The position numbers were made by a program, and so were the translations under genes. Source: Bryobacteraceae bacterium (GTDB lineage Bacteria; Acidobacteriota; Terriglobia; Bryobacterales; Bryobacteraceae). From it: a stretch of 40,927 nt of DNA. Numbering within the stretch: the first letter of the stretch is position 1; the number at the start of each line of letters is the position of its first letter. The notes beneath the pieces were generated by a model. That model ran no database searches. It was given only the letters and a program-made list of their open reading frames with translations, and was not told where the DNA came from. Location of the stretch: contig JABAQT010000076.1 in NCBI GenBank assembly GCA_019187195.1, forward strand, positions 1-40,927, read 5' to 3'. This document shows, one piece after another, positions 8,587-16,551 of the stretch.

Positions 8587-10026
8587 TCAGCGCGCGGCCT
8601 GTTCGTAGGCATGAGCCAGCCGGAACATTCCCGCTTCGTCGAAGTGCCGCGTGAGAATTTGCATCCCTACCGGGAGCCCCTCGGCTGTCTTCCCGCAGGG
8701 CACGCTCATGCAGGGTATTCCCGCCAGGTCCCCCGTGATCGTGTAGATGTCCGACAGGTACATCTCGAGCGGATCGGCCAGCTTCTCTCCCAGTTTGAAC
8801 GCCGGAAACGGCGACACCGGGGTGATGAGCGCGTCCACCTTCTCGAACGCCTTATGGAAATCGCCGGCAATGAGGCTGCGCACTTTCTGTGCTTTCAGGT
8901 AGTAGGCATCGTAGTAGCCATGGCTCAAAACGTAGGTGCCGAGCATGATCCGCCGTTTGCACTCGGATCCAAAACCCTCCCCGCGCGTATTGCGGTACAT
9001 TTCGCTGAGCGTGCCGGAGGAGGTCGAACGCGAAGTGTAGCGCACGCCATCATAACGGGCGAGATTCGAGCTGGCCTCGGCCGTGCAAATGATGTAATAA
9101 GCCGCAATGGCGTATTGAGTGTGCGGCAGGCTGACTTCCATGATCTCGCAGCCCAGCCGTTGCAGACACTCGGCGGCGCTTTGAATCAGGCCGCCCGTCT
9201 CGCTCGCAAGGCCGGAGAAATACTCCTTGGGAAGGCCGATCTTCATTCCCCGTACATCCCCGGTCAGCGCCTTGCCGTAGTCTTCGACCGGCGCGGCCGC
9301 CGAGGTGGAATCCATCTCATCCCTCCCGGCGATCACTTGAAGCAGCGTTGCCGCGTCGGCGACAGTGCGGGCAAACGGGCCGATATGGTCGAGCGAACTG
9401 GCGAACGCCGCCAATCCGTAGCGGGAGACCCGGCCATAGGTCGGAGTGACGCCGGTAACCCCGCAGAAAGACGCCGGCTGCCGGATCGAACCCCCCGTGT
9501 CCGACCCGAGCGAAACGAGCGCGGTTCCCTGTGCCACGACAGCCGCCGACCCGCCGCTCGACCCTCCCGGAACCCTGTCCGGGGCCACCGGGTTGCGCAC
9601 CGGTCCAAACGCCGAATTCTCATTCGACGACCCCATTGCAAACTCGTCGCAATTCGCCTTGCCGAGAATCATTCCGCCCGCCTGCTCCAGGCGCGCCACG
9701 GCCGTGGCGTCGTAAGGTGGGATGTAGTTCTCGAGCAGGCGCGAGCCGCAGGTGGTGCGGACTCCCCGCGTGACAATCACATCCTTGACCGCCACGGGCA
9801 CACCGGCAAGCGGTCCCGGATCCTCGCCCTGGGCTATCCGCTCATCCACCCTCCGCGCCGCTTCGAGCGCCCGCTCCGGGCAGAAATGCAGGTATGCGTT
9901 CGTTTTCGGATTCTCCTCGCGAGCGTGGCGGAGCGTTTCCGTGGCGAGCTCCGTGGCGCTGAACTTCCTCTCCTCGAGCCCTTTGCGGATGCCCGCGATC
10001 GTCAGCCCGTCAAGCGGGGAACTCAT
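8587..10026 (-). CDS. gatA: Aspartyl/glutamyl-tRNA amidotransferase subunit A
   Basis: A 479-residue amidase-signature enzyme, normal length for GatA. It frees ammonia from glutamine for the amidation of Glu-tRNA(Gln) or Asp-tRNA(Asn) in the GatCAB complex. The Lys-Ser-Ser triad is visible: Lys81 in VAVKDV, Ser156 in PGGSSGGSAA and Ser180 in GSDTGGSIRQPA. The start MSSPLDGLTIAGIRKGL overlaps the gatC stop in an ATGA; a longer reading from 10080 would lie inside gatC. It is the last gene of the dciA-gatC-gatA operon. gatB is not in the window. Confidence 0.97.
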   Translation of the reverse strand: MSSPLDGLTIAGIRKGLEERKFSATELATETLRHAREENPKTNAYLHFCPERALEAARRVDERIAQGEDPGPLAGVPVAVKDVIVTRGVRTTCGSRLLENYIPPYDATAVARLEQAGGMILGKANCDEFAMGSSNENSAFGPVRNPVAPDRVPGGSSGGSAAVVAQGTALVSLGSDTGGSIRQPASFCGVTGVTPTYGRVSRYGLAAFASSLDHIGPFARTVADAATLLQVIAGRDEMDSTSAAAPVEDYGKALTGDVRGMKIGLPKEYFSGLASETGGLIQSAAECLQRLGCEIMEVSLPHTQYAIAAYYIICTAEASSNLARYDGVRYTSRSTSSGTLSEMYRNTRGEGFGSECKRRIMLGTYVLSHGYYDAYYLKAQKVRSLIAGDFHKAFEKVDALITPVSPFPAFKLGEKLADPLEMYLSDIYTITGDLAGIPCMSVPCGKTAEGLPVGMQILTRHFDEAGMFRLAHAYEQAAR

Positions 10027-10322
10027 CGTTCGATCACCTTCGGCACCTTGAAATACCCGCCTCCGGCGAGCGGCGCGCAAGCGAGCGCTTCCTGGTTGCT
10101 GAGCGGCGTCTTCTCCTTGTCGGCGCGCAGCGTCGCCGTTTCTCCGGTCTCGAACAGCACCTGCGCCATCGGCTCCACATTGTCCGTATCGAGCTCGTTC
10201 AGCTTCTCCATGTGAGTGAGGATTTCATCCAGATCGCGCGCCATGCGGGCGATCTCCTCGTTTGAAAGCCGGAGATTCGCCAGGTCCGCCACGTAGCGGA
10301 CCTGCTCCTCGGTTATCTTCAC
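10023..10322 (-). CDS. gatC: Aspartyl/glutamyl-tRNA amidotransferase subunit C
   Basis: A 99-residue GatC, typical length. The family pattern is clear: MKITEEQVRYVADLANLRLS at the start, then the helix EEIARMARDLDEILTHMEKL and a C-terminal FKVPKVIE, which matches the usual GatC ending. GatC wraps around GatA and links it to GatB. Its start ATG overlaps the dciA stop and its stop overlaps the gatA start, both as ATGA, so the three genes are translationally coupled. Confidence 0.97.
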   Translation of the reverse strand: MKITEEQVRYVADLANLRLSNEEIARMARDLDEILTHMEKLNELDTDNVEPMAQVLFETGETATLRADKEKTPLSNQEALACAPLAGGGYFKVPKVIER

Positions 10323-10729
10323 GCGGTTGCCTTCCTACGCGCCCGGCGGTACACGCGGCGCATGACAGGGTCTTTGATCAAATCGGCCTCATCGCCGGAC
10401 GCCGGAACCCGGGGCGCTTCGACACGAGCCGGCTGGCGCCGCGGCGGAGCAACGCGGAACTCGATAGCGGCGATATGGCCCGCCCCCAGAACCTTCTCGA
10501 GCTGCGCCAGGATCGCCGGCCGCAGGGCGGCCAGTTGTCCCTGCCACAGCGCGTCATCCGTCTCGACAATCAGCCGTGTCCCCTCGAGAAACACCGGCCT
10601 GGCATGGGCGGAAATCGTCTTCCCCACCGCCGCGGTCCACGCGCCGGGAGCGAGATGGTAGGTCTTCACGCCCGCCACCTCCACCGCCTTGATTCCGAGT
10701 TTGCTGAGAATCCGCCCGGCCCTTTCCAT
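10319..10729 (-). CDS. dciA: DUF721 protein, DciA-like helicase loader
   Basis: A 136-residue protein with the DUF721 pattern: WTAAVGKTISAHARPVFLEGTRLIVETDDALWQGQLAALRP, in which the W..vVG start, the basic cluster and the alternating hydrophobic strand are the family core. DciA is the ancestral loader or partner of the DnaB replicative helicase in bacteria lacking DnaC or DnaI. The C-terminal third is rich in Arg and Pro and looks disordered. It is first in the operon with gatC and gatA, overlapping gatC by 4 nt. A TAAAAT box lies 14 nt before the ATG. I base the name on fold pattern and length, so the role is likely rather than certain. Confidence 0.75.
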   Translation of the reverse strand: MERAGRILSKLGIKAVEVAGVKTYHLAPGAWTAAVGKTISAHARPVFLEGTRLIVETDDALWQGQLAALRPAILAQLEKVLGAGHIAAIEFRVAPPRRQPARVEAPRVPASGDEADLIKDPVMRRVYRRARRKATA

Positions 10730-10787
10730 GCGAGAGAACCATCATTTTAGCAGGACCTCGAGGATCTGGCGCTCGCCCCGCACCCTG

Positions 10788-10793
10788 TACCAT
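10788..10793 (+). promoter_or_regulatory. -10 box TACCAT for maf, probable leaderless start
   Basis: TACCAT ends 7 nt before the ATG at 10801. It overlaps the earlier in-frame ATG at 10792, which is therefore unlikely to be the start. No clear -35 box is seen. Confidence 0.45.
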
Positions 10794-10800
10794 GATAAGC

Positions 10801-11358
10801 ATGTTGGTTCTGGCCTCGAAGTCGCCGCGGAGGCGTGAAATTCTCCGCGAGGCGGGTATTCCATTCACCATCCGGACAGTTGAGATCCCCGAAATTCGCC
10901 GCCAGGGGGAGGACGCCGGCGAGTATGTCCGCCGTCTGGCGAGGGAGAAGGCGCATGCCGTTCCCGCTGCCGCCGGTGAAGTCATTCTTGCCGCCGACAC
11001 CGTCGTCGTTGTGGATGGCGAGATACTCGAAAAACCGGCCGGCAATGCGGACGCCGCGCGCATGCTGCGCCGGCTTTCCGGACGCCGGCACGCCGTCCTC
11101 ACCGGAATCTGCCTCCGGAAGGGGGACGCCGTTATCTCTGATTGCGCTACCACCATGGTCGCCTTCGCCAGGCTTTCCGAGGAGGAGATCGCGGCCTATG
11201 TCTCGAGCGGTGAGCCCGCGGACAAGGCGGGCGCCTACGGAATTCAGGGCCTCGCCTCGAAATTCGTCGAAGCGTTGGAAGGTTGCTATTTCAATGTGGT
11301 GGGCCTGCCGGTGTCCCTTGTTTACAAACACTTGCGAAGCCTCGGGATCGATGGATGA
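10801..11358 (+). CDS. maf: Maf-like nucleoside triphosphate pyrophosphatase
   Basis: A 185-residue Maf/Ham1-fold enzyme that hydrolyses non-canonical or excess nucleoside triphosphates (dTTP/UTP type) to monophosphate and pyrophosphate. The start MLVLASKSPRRREIL is the family signature, followed by ILAADTVVVVDG with the catalytic Asp, the KPAGNADAARMLRRLSG block and AGAYGIQGLASKF. ATG 10801 is preferred over 10792 because the family begins at this point and a TACCAT box sits 7 nt upstream. It is divergent from the dciA operon, with a short shared promoter region. Confidence 0.95.
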   Translation: MLVLASKSPRRREILREAGIPFTIRTVEIPEIRRQGEDAGEYVRRLAREKAHAVPAAAGEVILAADTVVVVDGEILEKPAGNADAARMLRRLSGRRHAVLTGICLRKGDAVISDCATTMVAFARLSEEEIAAYVSSGEPADKAGAYGIQGLASKFVEALEGCYFNVVGLPVSLVYKHLRSLGIDG

Positions 11359-11448
11359 TCGAAGGCCGGCTCCCGTTCCTCTCGACACCCCGCCCCACTC
11401 GCCGCCGCCTCCCGCTATAATCGATCACCACCGGCCTAAGCCTGACGC

Positions 11449-11498
11449 TTGACGCCGGGAAAATCCCGTTCATACAATGAAGAGGATGTTAAAGGAGG
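11449..11498 (+). promoter_or_regulatory. tatA promoter and Shine-Dalgarno
   Basis: TTGACG (11449-11454) and TACAAT (11473-11478) are separated by 18 nt, and a strong AAAGGAGG (11491-11498) lies 4 nt before the tatA ATG at 11503. This is a classical leadered promoter, unlike the leaderless pattern at several neighbours. A second TATAAT at 11416-11421 is further upstream. Confidence 0.65.
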
Positions 11499-11502
11499 CC
11501 GA

Positions 11503-11679
11503 ATGAGATCGATTGGCCCAATGGAACTGGTCCTGATTCTCGGTGTCGCACTGTTGTTGTTTGGTGGTCGCAAGATCCCTGAACTCGCCAAAGGCCTGGG
11601 AGAGGGTATCCGCAACTTCAAGACCGCCCTCAAGGCGGAAGAAGAAGAGAAACACTCCGGAGAAAAGAAGCAGGCGTAA
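11503..11679 (+). CDS. tatA: Twin-arginine translocase subunit TatA
   Basis: A 58-residue protein. A single N-terminal transmembrane helix (MELVLILGVALLLFGG, residues 7-22) is followed by the TatA hinge and amphipathic helix (RKIPELAKGLGEGIRNFKTA) and a charged Glu/Lys tail. TatA forms the size-variable channel for folded proteins bearing twin-arginine signals. Three such proteins are encoded in this window (19-1296, 1352-2563, 39571-40833). The start is set by AAAGGAGG. tatB and tatC are not nearby. Confidence 0.95.
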   Translation: MRSIGPMELVLILGVALLLFGGRKIPELAKGLGEGIRNFKTALKAEEEEKHSGEKKQA

Positions 11680-11732
11680 ACTTCCTTGGGCTGCCCGCAA
11701 TTTGAGCGGCCTCTATTCGGAATAGAACAAGA

Positions 11733-11765
11733 AGAACCCCGCGGAGCACTCGCTCGCGGGGTTCT
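11733..11765. terminator. Hairpin between convergent tatA and HU genes
   Basis: An 11-bp perfect stem (AGAACCCCGCG with CGCGGGGTTCT) and an 11-nt loop lie between the tatA stop and the HU stop. It could serve both strands. No run of T follows on either strand, so it is only a probable terminator. Confidence 0.6.
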
Positions 11766-11794
11766 CTGTATCTGGCGGGCCTTGGCGCGGGCCG

Positions 11795-12094
11795 CTACTT
11801 CTTCTTCGGCGGAACGATGGCGTCCTTGACAGCCTTGGCGACGCGGAACTTCACCACCTTCTTGGCGGGAATCTTGATTTGGGCTCCGGTCGCGGGGTTC
11901 CGGCCCATGCGGGCTTTCCGTTCCACGCGGACCAGGCGGCCCACTCCCGGAAGCACAAACACGCCGTTCTTCTTGGTTTCGCGCACAGCGATGGTGGAGT
12001 ATGCCTCCAGCATCTGCTTGGCGACTTTATTGGCTATGCCGCAGGTTTCGGCGAGCTCTTTGATCAACTGCGTTTGCGTCATGCGATCGGCCAT
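11795..12094 (-). CDS. HU family DNA-binding protein
   Basis: A 99-residue histone-like protein, close to the usual 90-100. The order is N-terminal helices (TQTQLIKELAETCGIANKVAKQML), then the beta arm with GVFVLPGVGRLVRVERKARMGRNPATG, and a basic end PPKKK. The GRNPATG arm tip and its Pro are the DNA-bending signature. It compacts and bends DNA as a dimer. The start MADRMTQTQ follows GAGG by a few bases. A -10 box TAGATT lies about 23 nt before the ATG, giving a normal leadered transcript. Confidence 0.95.
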   Translation of the reverse strand: MADRMTQTQLIKELAETCGIANKVAKQMLEAYSTIAVRETKKNGVFVLPGVGRLVRVERKARMGRNPATGAQIKIPAKKVVKFRVAKAVKDAIVPPKKK

Positions 12095-12361
12095 AAATCC
12101 TCTTCTCGAATTCTCCCAATCTAAACGTCTCGGTTTTCGTTGTGTGACACGCGGCCCGGAACGGCCCGCGCGCGGGGCGTGCGCGAATTACAGCCCCCAA
12201 CGCACCCTCATCATAAGGGAATCGGAAAGCGGAAGTAAAGAAAAATCGCGCCGGATGCCTAATTTTGTTGACTTTTTTTGCTCCCAAGCCATCGGAAGCC
12301 CCGTTCTACGGGGCTTCCGAAATAAAACATTCTAGCCGGTTCACGTTTTCATCCGAATCGC
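12095..12361. other. Intergenic region between HU and the RecA-like gene
   Basis: About 267 nt. It carries the HU promoter (minus strand, near 12113-12120), an AT-richer stretch around 12225-12285 with a run of seven T, and the hairpin at 12292-12320. No ORF with good coding features and no RNA gene is recognised. Confidence 0.4.
12292..12320. terminator. Hairpin downstream of the RecA-like gene
   Basis: TCGGAAGCCCC and GGGGCTTCCGA form a perfect 11-bp stem around a 7-nt loop, about 40 nt past the stop of the minus-strand RecA-like gene. It is probably that gene's transcription terminator. A U-tract is lacking on the minus strand. Confidence 0.55.
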
Positions 12362-13156
12362 CTACCATGCCATTCCCGCCGCCTTGCGCCGCCCCGTCTC
12401 GCGTCCCGGAGCCCTCCGCTCACTCATCGAGATCCTCGCCCCCCTCAGTTCGACTCCCACTTCCCCGAACGGCTCGGCCAGTTTGTTCTTCACCGCCGTC
12501 AAGTGCAGTTGCGCCCCCACAACCCGCCCCCCTTCCAGCAGCGCCGGACCCTGGGAAACCCGAATCCGGATAGCGGCGTATAGCGCCAGCGCCCGGCTTC
12601 CCGATGAGCTCTCCATGATCTCCTCCCGCTCGCGCAGCCGCAGTTGATTGACGAACACCAGCGAGCAGCGTCCCCGTTCGATCAGGTTCTGCAGCCGCCG
12701 CAGCGAACGCGACAGGAACTCCGTATGCAGTTCCGCCGGCGCGTCCTCGAGGGCCGCCTCGAGTTCTTCGCCCGATGCCAGCGCCGCCGCCGAGTCCACC
12801 ACCACCAGATCGATGGTGAACGTGCGCAGCAGCGATTCCGCCATCCCCATCGCCTCGGGACCCGAGTCCGGACGAAGAACGATAAAATCCTCGAGGTTCA
12901 CCCCCGCCGCCTTCGCCCATGCCGTGTCCAGCTTCCGTTCCGCATCCACGTAGACCGCCGTCGCCTGCCGCCCCTGCGCCGCGGCCACCCAATTCAGGGC
13001 GATGGTCGTCTTCCCGCAGTCGGCGGCCCCGAATATCTCCACGATCCGGCCTCTCGGCAAACCTCCGGAGCCGAGCATCGCATCGACGCCTTCCAATCCG
13101 GTCGGGATTGCATCTCCAGTTGGCGCCCCATGGGGCAGAGAAGGGGAGAAATTCAT
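12362..13156 (-). CDS. RecA-like ATPase, short form
   Basis: A 264-residue RecA/RadA-fold protein. Walker A is GAADCGKT (residues 43-50). VYVDAERKLD holds the catalytic Glu, VVVDSAAAL is Walker B, and LVFVNQLRLRE keeps the conserved Asn-Gln sensor. A shortened loop 2 region follows (ESSSGSRALALYAAIRI). The core aligns by eye along RecA but lacks RecA's N-terminal helical domain and its long C-terminal domain; RecA is usually about 340-360 residues. It may be an ImuA-like or acidobacterial RecA paralogue involved in repair. No imuB, dnaE2 or lexA neighbour supports a SOS mutasome, so the specific role is open. Confidence 0.7.
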   Translation of the reverse strand: MNFSPSLPHGAPTGDAIPTGLEGVDAMLGSGGLPRGRIVEIFGAADCGKTTIALNWVAAAQGRQATAVYVDAERKLDTAWAKAAGVNLEDFIVLRPDSGPEAMGMAESLLRTFTIDLVVVDSAAALASGEELEAALEDAPAELHTEFLSRSLRRLQNLIERGRCSLVFVNQLRLREREEIMESSSGSRALALYAAIRIRVSQGPALLEGGRVVGAQLHLTAVKNKLAEPFGEVGVELRGARISMSERRAPGRETGRRKAAGMAW

Positions 13157-13227
13157 GGAACTCGCGACTCCGCGCTACATACTGGTGCCGCCAGCGCCGG
13201 GGGTGTCTCACTCTTTCTGCCGCATGG

Positions 13228-13261
13228 CCCCAAAACAGAAAGAGGCCGGATCGCTCCGGCC
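13228..13261 (-). terminator. Rho-independent terminator of gapA
   Basis: On the minus strand GGCCGGA-GCGA-TCCGGCC makes a 7-bp stem with a tetraloop (13244-13261), followed by the T-rich TCTTTCTGTTTT. It sits 23 nt past the gapA stop. Confidence 0.75.
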
Positions 13262-13284
13262 CCGTTGTCTGTCTTGCGCGTGGT

Positions 13285-14292
13285 CTACAACCCTTTCTTC
13301 GCCACGAACAGAATCAGATCCACCACCCGGCTCGAATAGCCCCACTCGTTGTCATACCAGGCCACCACTTTAACCAGGTTGCCGCCCAAAACCTTCGTCA
13401 ACTGCCCGTCGACGATGGAGCTGTTCGGATTGCGCATCATGTCGCTCGATACCACCGGATCCATGGTGACCGCCAGTATCCCCTTCATCGCCCCGTTGGC
13501 GGCCTTCTCGAGCGCCGCGTTTACTTCCTGGCCGGTTACGTCCTTCGCCGTTTCGCACACCAGGTCCACCACGGAAACGTTGGGAGTGGGTACGCGCATG
13601 GCGTAGCCGTCCAGCTTTCCATTCAGTTCCGGCATCACCAGCCCGATCGCCTTGGCGGCTCCGGTGGTCGTGGGGATCATGTTGATCGCGGCGGCGCGGG
13701 AGCGGCGCAGATCCTTGTGCGGAAAATCAAGAACGTTCTGATCGTTCGTATAGGAGTGGATGGTGGTCATCGACCCCTTCTTGATTCCAAACGAATCGTG
13801 AAGCACTTTCACTACCGGCGCCAGGCAGTTGGTGGTGCAGGAAGCGTTCGAAATGACATTATGCTTCGCCGGATCATAGGCCGAATCGTTCACCCCCAGC
13901 ACCACGGTCACATCTTCGTTCTTCGCGGGCGCGGTGATGATCACCTTCTTCACCGTGCCCCGCAGGTGCTTGGCGGCGTCTTTGCCTTCCGTAAACTTTC
14001 CCGTGGATTCCACCACGATCTGCACTTCCTGCGACGGCCAGTCGATCTCGGCCGGATCCTTCGTCGCGAAGATCTTGATCGTGTGTCTGCCCACTTTGAT
14101 CGAATCGCCCGCAATCGATACGTCCTCGCGCAGCGGGCCGAGTATGGAATCGTACTTCAAAAGGTGCGCCAGCGTCTTGACATCCGTCAAGTCATTCGCC
14201 GCCACAAATTCAATTTCCGGGTTGTCAAGACCGGCCCTGACAACATTACGGCCGATGCGGCCGAAACCGTTTATACCTACCTTGATTGCCAT
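13285..14292 (-). CDS. gapA: Glyceraldehyde-3-phosphate dehydrogenase, type I
   Basis: A 335-residue glycolytic enzyme that oxidises and phosphorylates glyceraldehyde 3-phosphate with NAD(P). The nucleotide site VGINGFGRIGRN opens the chain. The active site SNASCTTNCLAP carries Cys152 and His179 follows in TTIHSYTNDQ; the end is WYDNEWGYSSRVVDL. Asp34 after the second strand favours NAD. AAGGAGA lies 12 nt before the ATG and a TAAAAT box at 14326-14331 suggests the promoter. No pgk or tpi is adjacent, unlike the common gap-pgk-tpi cluster. Confidence 0.98.
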   Translation of the reverse strand: MAIKVGINGFGRIGRNVVRAGLDNPEIEFVAANDLTDVKTLAHLLKYDSILGPLREDVSIAGDSIKVGRHTIKIFATKDPAEIDWPSQEVQIVVESTGKFTEGKDAAKHLRGTVKKVIITAPAKNEDVTVVLGVNDSAYDPAKHNVISNASCTTNCLAPVVKVLHDSFGIKKGSMTTIHSYTNDQNVLDFPHKDLRRSRAAAINMIPTTTGAAKAIGLVMPELNGKLDGYAMRVPTPNVSVVDLVCETAKDVTGQEVNAALEKAANGAMKGILAVTMDPVVSSDMMRNPNSSIVDGQLTKVLGGNLVKVVAWYDNEWGYSSRVVDLILFVAKKGL

Positions 14293-14325
14293 TGATTTGG
14301 TAATTCTCCTTGAGGGAACACCAAT

Positions 14326-14331
14326 ATTTTA
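14326..14331 (-). promoter_or_regulatory. -10 box TAAAAT of gapA
   Basis: TAAAAT on the minus strand lies 33 nt before the gapA ATG, inside an AT-rich patch just after the PilZ stop. AAGGAGA (14305-14311) is the Shine-Dalgarno. No clear -35 box is visible. Confidence 0.45.
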
Positions 14332-14715
14332 TCAACAGGCGGGTGTTGCGGTCCGGTGATCCTGCCCCTCGAGTGCCAGGGCGGCCGTCTGCCGCCCGCG
14401 GGTCCGGAACTCGTAGCGTCTGAACCGCACTGCCGCATACCGGCCCCACGACCAGACAACGCGGCCTTGCAGCACCAGTTTGAGCGGGCAGACCCCGTCA
14501 ATCTTCGTCGGCCAGTCCACCGCCACCTCTACCGTCTCTCCCTGGCCGGGCGGATCGTCGGACGCGAACAACAGACCCCGGCGGCTGAAATTCAGCGTCG
14601 TGCCCTCCACCAGTTTCCTCGCCTTGCCCAAAGACCGGCAGGATAGCGGAAACTGAAGCGGAAACCGGAGGCCCATCCTCCGTTCCACGGTCACACGTAT
14701 TTCAGTTTCTTCCAT
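14332..14715 (-). CDS. PilZ domain protein
   Basis: A 127-residue single-domain protein. The two c-di-GMP-binding elements are present: RRMGLR (the RxxxR switch) near residues 12-17 and NFSRRG (the D/NxSxxG motif) about 35 residues on. Strands ending in GRVVWSWGRYAAVRF complete the barrel. Single PilZ proteins act as c-di-GMP receptors for motility or polysaccharide output, but the partner is unknown. I prefer the ATG at 14715 because GGAGG lies 8 nt upstream; the ORF can be read from 14757. It lies just upstream of gapA but the gapA promoter separates them. Confidence 0.85.
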   Translation of the reverse strand: MEETEIRVTVERRMGLRFPLQFPLSCRSLGKARKLVEGTTLNFSRRGLLFASDDPPGQGETVEVAVDWPTKIDGVCPLKLVLQGRVVWSWGRYAAVRFRRYEFRTRGRQTAALALEGQDHRTATPAC

Positions 14716-14871
14716 CTCGATAACCTCCGTGGTCATGGCCTGCATCAAAGGATGCATCCGGGAGGATCTAATGTTTTCCTCTTAACTAAACACGCGGGAA
14801 AGACCTGGGGATTACATCAAAAACGATGGAAGAAGCCGGCGCGGGCTGCCGCTCACCCGATACTGGCGAGA

Positions 14872-15654
14872 CTAACGCGGCGGAAGGGAAGGGACGGTGC
14901 TGCCCCCGAGTCCGGCGTAGGTCTCCTTCACTTTCGTCACCTTGCTCCCAGAAAATGTGACGAAAACGATTTTTCCCGGGGGGTTCCCATAAACCCAGTC
15001 CTCATAATCGATTCCGTCCCGTGTCTCGCGCGATTTGAGACGCGGCCGGCCGCCCATGGCAAGAATCACCGTATCGCGATCCATGCCCTCGAGGACCCTG
15101 CCCTCGGCCACCGCCTTCTGGACTTCGGGCGGCAGCGTCTGAACATACTGCTCGGTGGCGCTGCGCTTATCAAAATCCATCAGGGGAAGCAGCATCTTCT
15201 TGATATCGGAGGCCGACAGCGGTGGAACCCCCTTCGGAAACAGCAGCGCGATATTGCTGCCCAACTTCGGGTCAATCCGTCCGCTTACAGGGGTAGTCGA
15301 GGTCCCCATCCCCACTTCGATCCGCTCATACCACTTGGGACCGGTCTTGAGTCCGCCGTTGATCTCGAGCAGAATCCTGTCGCCTTCGATCGCGACTTTG
15401 GTGATCTGTATCAGATCGCCCATGCGTCCGGCGGGGCCCATCTGCTTGGCCGCCTCATCCCACTTCTGCTTGTCCCAGGTGCCGTCGCTATTGTAGGGCA
15501 GGGGCTTCTTCGACCGCGGCAGCAGGCTCTTCAACGTGGCGAACTCGGCTGTCATGCCGCGGATAATCTCGAGCCGCTCATCATCGGTCAGCTTCGCCGC
15601 CGCGCCGACGCGCGGAAGCAAAGCCACTACAACCGCCAGGATCAGCGCGCGCAT
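14872..15654 (-). CDS. Exported protein with BamE-like C-terminal domain, function unknown
   Basis: A 260-residue protein with a signal peptide (MRALILAVVVALLPRVGAAA). The middle has no motif I recognise. The C-terminal part (VLEGMDRDTVILAMGGRP, then DGIDYEDWVYGNPPGKIVFVTFSGSKV) resembles the SmpA/BamE-type small alpha-beta fold found in several envelope proteins. ATG 15654 has GAGGAG 5 nt upstream and lies 2 nt after the CPBP stop, so it is probably in the same operon. A GTG at 15658-15660 overlaps the CPBP stop and is less likely. Function is not known. Confidence 0.6.
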   Translation of the reverse strand: MRALILAVVVALLPRVGAAAKLTDDERLEIIRGMTAEFATLKSLLPRSKKPLPYNSDGTWDKQKWDEAAKQMGPAGRMGDLIQITKVAIEGDRILLEINGGLKTGPKWYERIEVGMGTSTTPVSGRIDPKLGSNIALLFPKGVPPLSASDIKKMLLPLMDFDKRSATEQYVQTLPPEVQKAVAEGRVLEGMDRDTVILAMGGRPRLKSRETRDGIDYEDWVYGNPPGKIVFVTFSGSKVTKVKETYAGLGGSTVPSLPPR

Positions 15655-15656
15655 AC

Positions 15657-16547
15657 TCACTCCTCGGCCGTTTCGGGCTCATCATCGCCAGGACGGTACA
15701 GGAACGCCACCTGGCGCTGAACGGGGGCCTTCCACAGCGCATAAAACAAGACTCCGAGAACGAGCGTGTTCAGGAGCCCCGCTTCCGGACCATAAGCTCC
15801 GCCGCTCCATTTCCCGGGCAAGTTCCAAACCAGCGAATAGCCGGTTACATCCATTGTAAATCCACTGAGGTTCACCCCGAAGAATGGAAGCGTTACATTC
15901 CATCCATAATGAATCCCAATAGGCAGCCAGAGATCCCTGCTGCGGAGGAACGCGCAGCCGAACAGCAGTCCCCACAACGTCGTATTCATCAGCGAAATGC
16001 CGCTCGCGTTCGGGTTATTGGCGTGCGTCAGCCCGAAGAGCACGCTCACCGGCAGAATCGTGGCAAATACCCCCATCCTCCCCAGCAACACCTGAAATCC
16101 GTATCCACGGAACAGCAGTTCCTCTCCGATCGCCCCGAACAATAGCACCACGCACAGGAACAATGCGCTCGCCGGGCTCCACTCCCAGCCCTCGGCGCGC
16201 TCGAATCTCGCCAGCCCGAGCAGCAGCGGAGGCCCCATCACCAGCAACGCGGATCCCGTTCCTCCGGCGAGCCCCAGCAACAGGTTCCGCGCCGATGCCG
16301 GCCCCCACCCCAATCCCACATCCGCCAGTTGCCCGCGCTCATAAACCCGCATCGCAATCGTGTTCGCTATCGCCGCCGCCGCGAACGTGCTGAGCGCCGC
16401 CGACACCAGATACCCGCCGACCGGATACATTAACGGAGCCAGCACCACCATCCCGGCAATCTCGATGAAGGCGAAAATGCCGACCCGCAAAAGCACGCCC
16501 AGCTTCGAAGGAGCCGGTCCGGGAGCCGAGGGAGTCGCGGAGGGCAT
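15657..16547 (-). CDS. CPBP family intramembrane metalloprotease
   Basis: A 296-residue polytopic membrane protein with about eight hydrophobic segments. The CPBP/Abi active site is complete: EELLFRG (the EExxxR motif), FGLTHANNP (FxxxH) and HYGWN (HxxxN-like). Members are glutamate-type intramembrane endopeptidases related to Rce1 that process prenylated proteins, peptides or other membrane substrates. The start lies 4 nt after the GHMP kinase stop and the stop abuts the next gene, so this is the middle gene of a tight run. The substrate is unknown. Confidence 0.85.
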   Translation of the reverse strand: MPSATPSAPGPAPSKLGVLLRVGIFAFIEIAGMVVLAPLMYPVGGYLVSAALSTFAAAAIANTIAMRVYERGQLADVGLGWGPASARNLLLGLAGGTGSALLVMGPPLLLGLARFERAEGWEWSPASALFLCVVLLFGAIGEELLFRGYGFQVLLGRMGVFATILPVSVLFGLTHANNPNASGISLMNTTLWGLLFGCAFLRSRDLWLPIGIHYGWNVTLPFFGVNLSGFTMDVTGYSLVWNLPGKWSGGAYGPEAGLLNTLVLGVLFYALWKAPVQRQVAFLYRPGDDEPETAEE

Positions 16548-16551
16548 ACGC

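Noticed and set aside
14331..14340. Possible DnaA-box-like TTATCAACA near the gapA promoter
   Set aside because: A single imperfect site without a cluster or dnaA nearby; not enough to call an origin, even with the skew switch further right.
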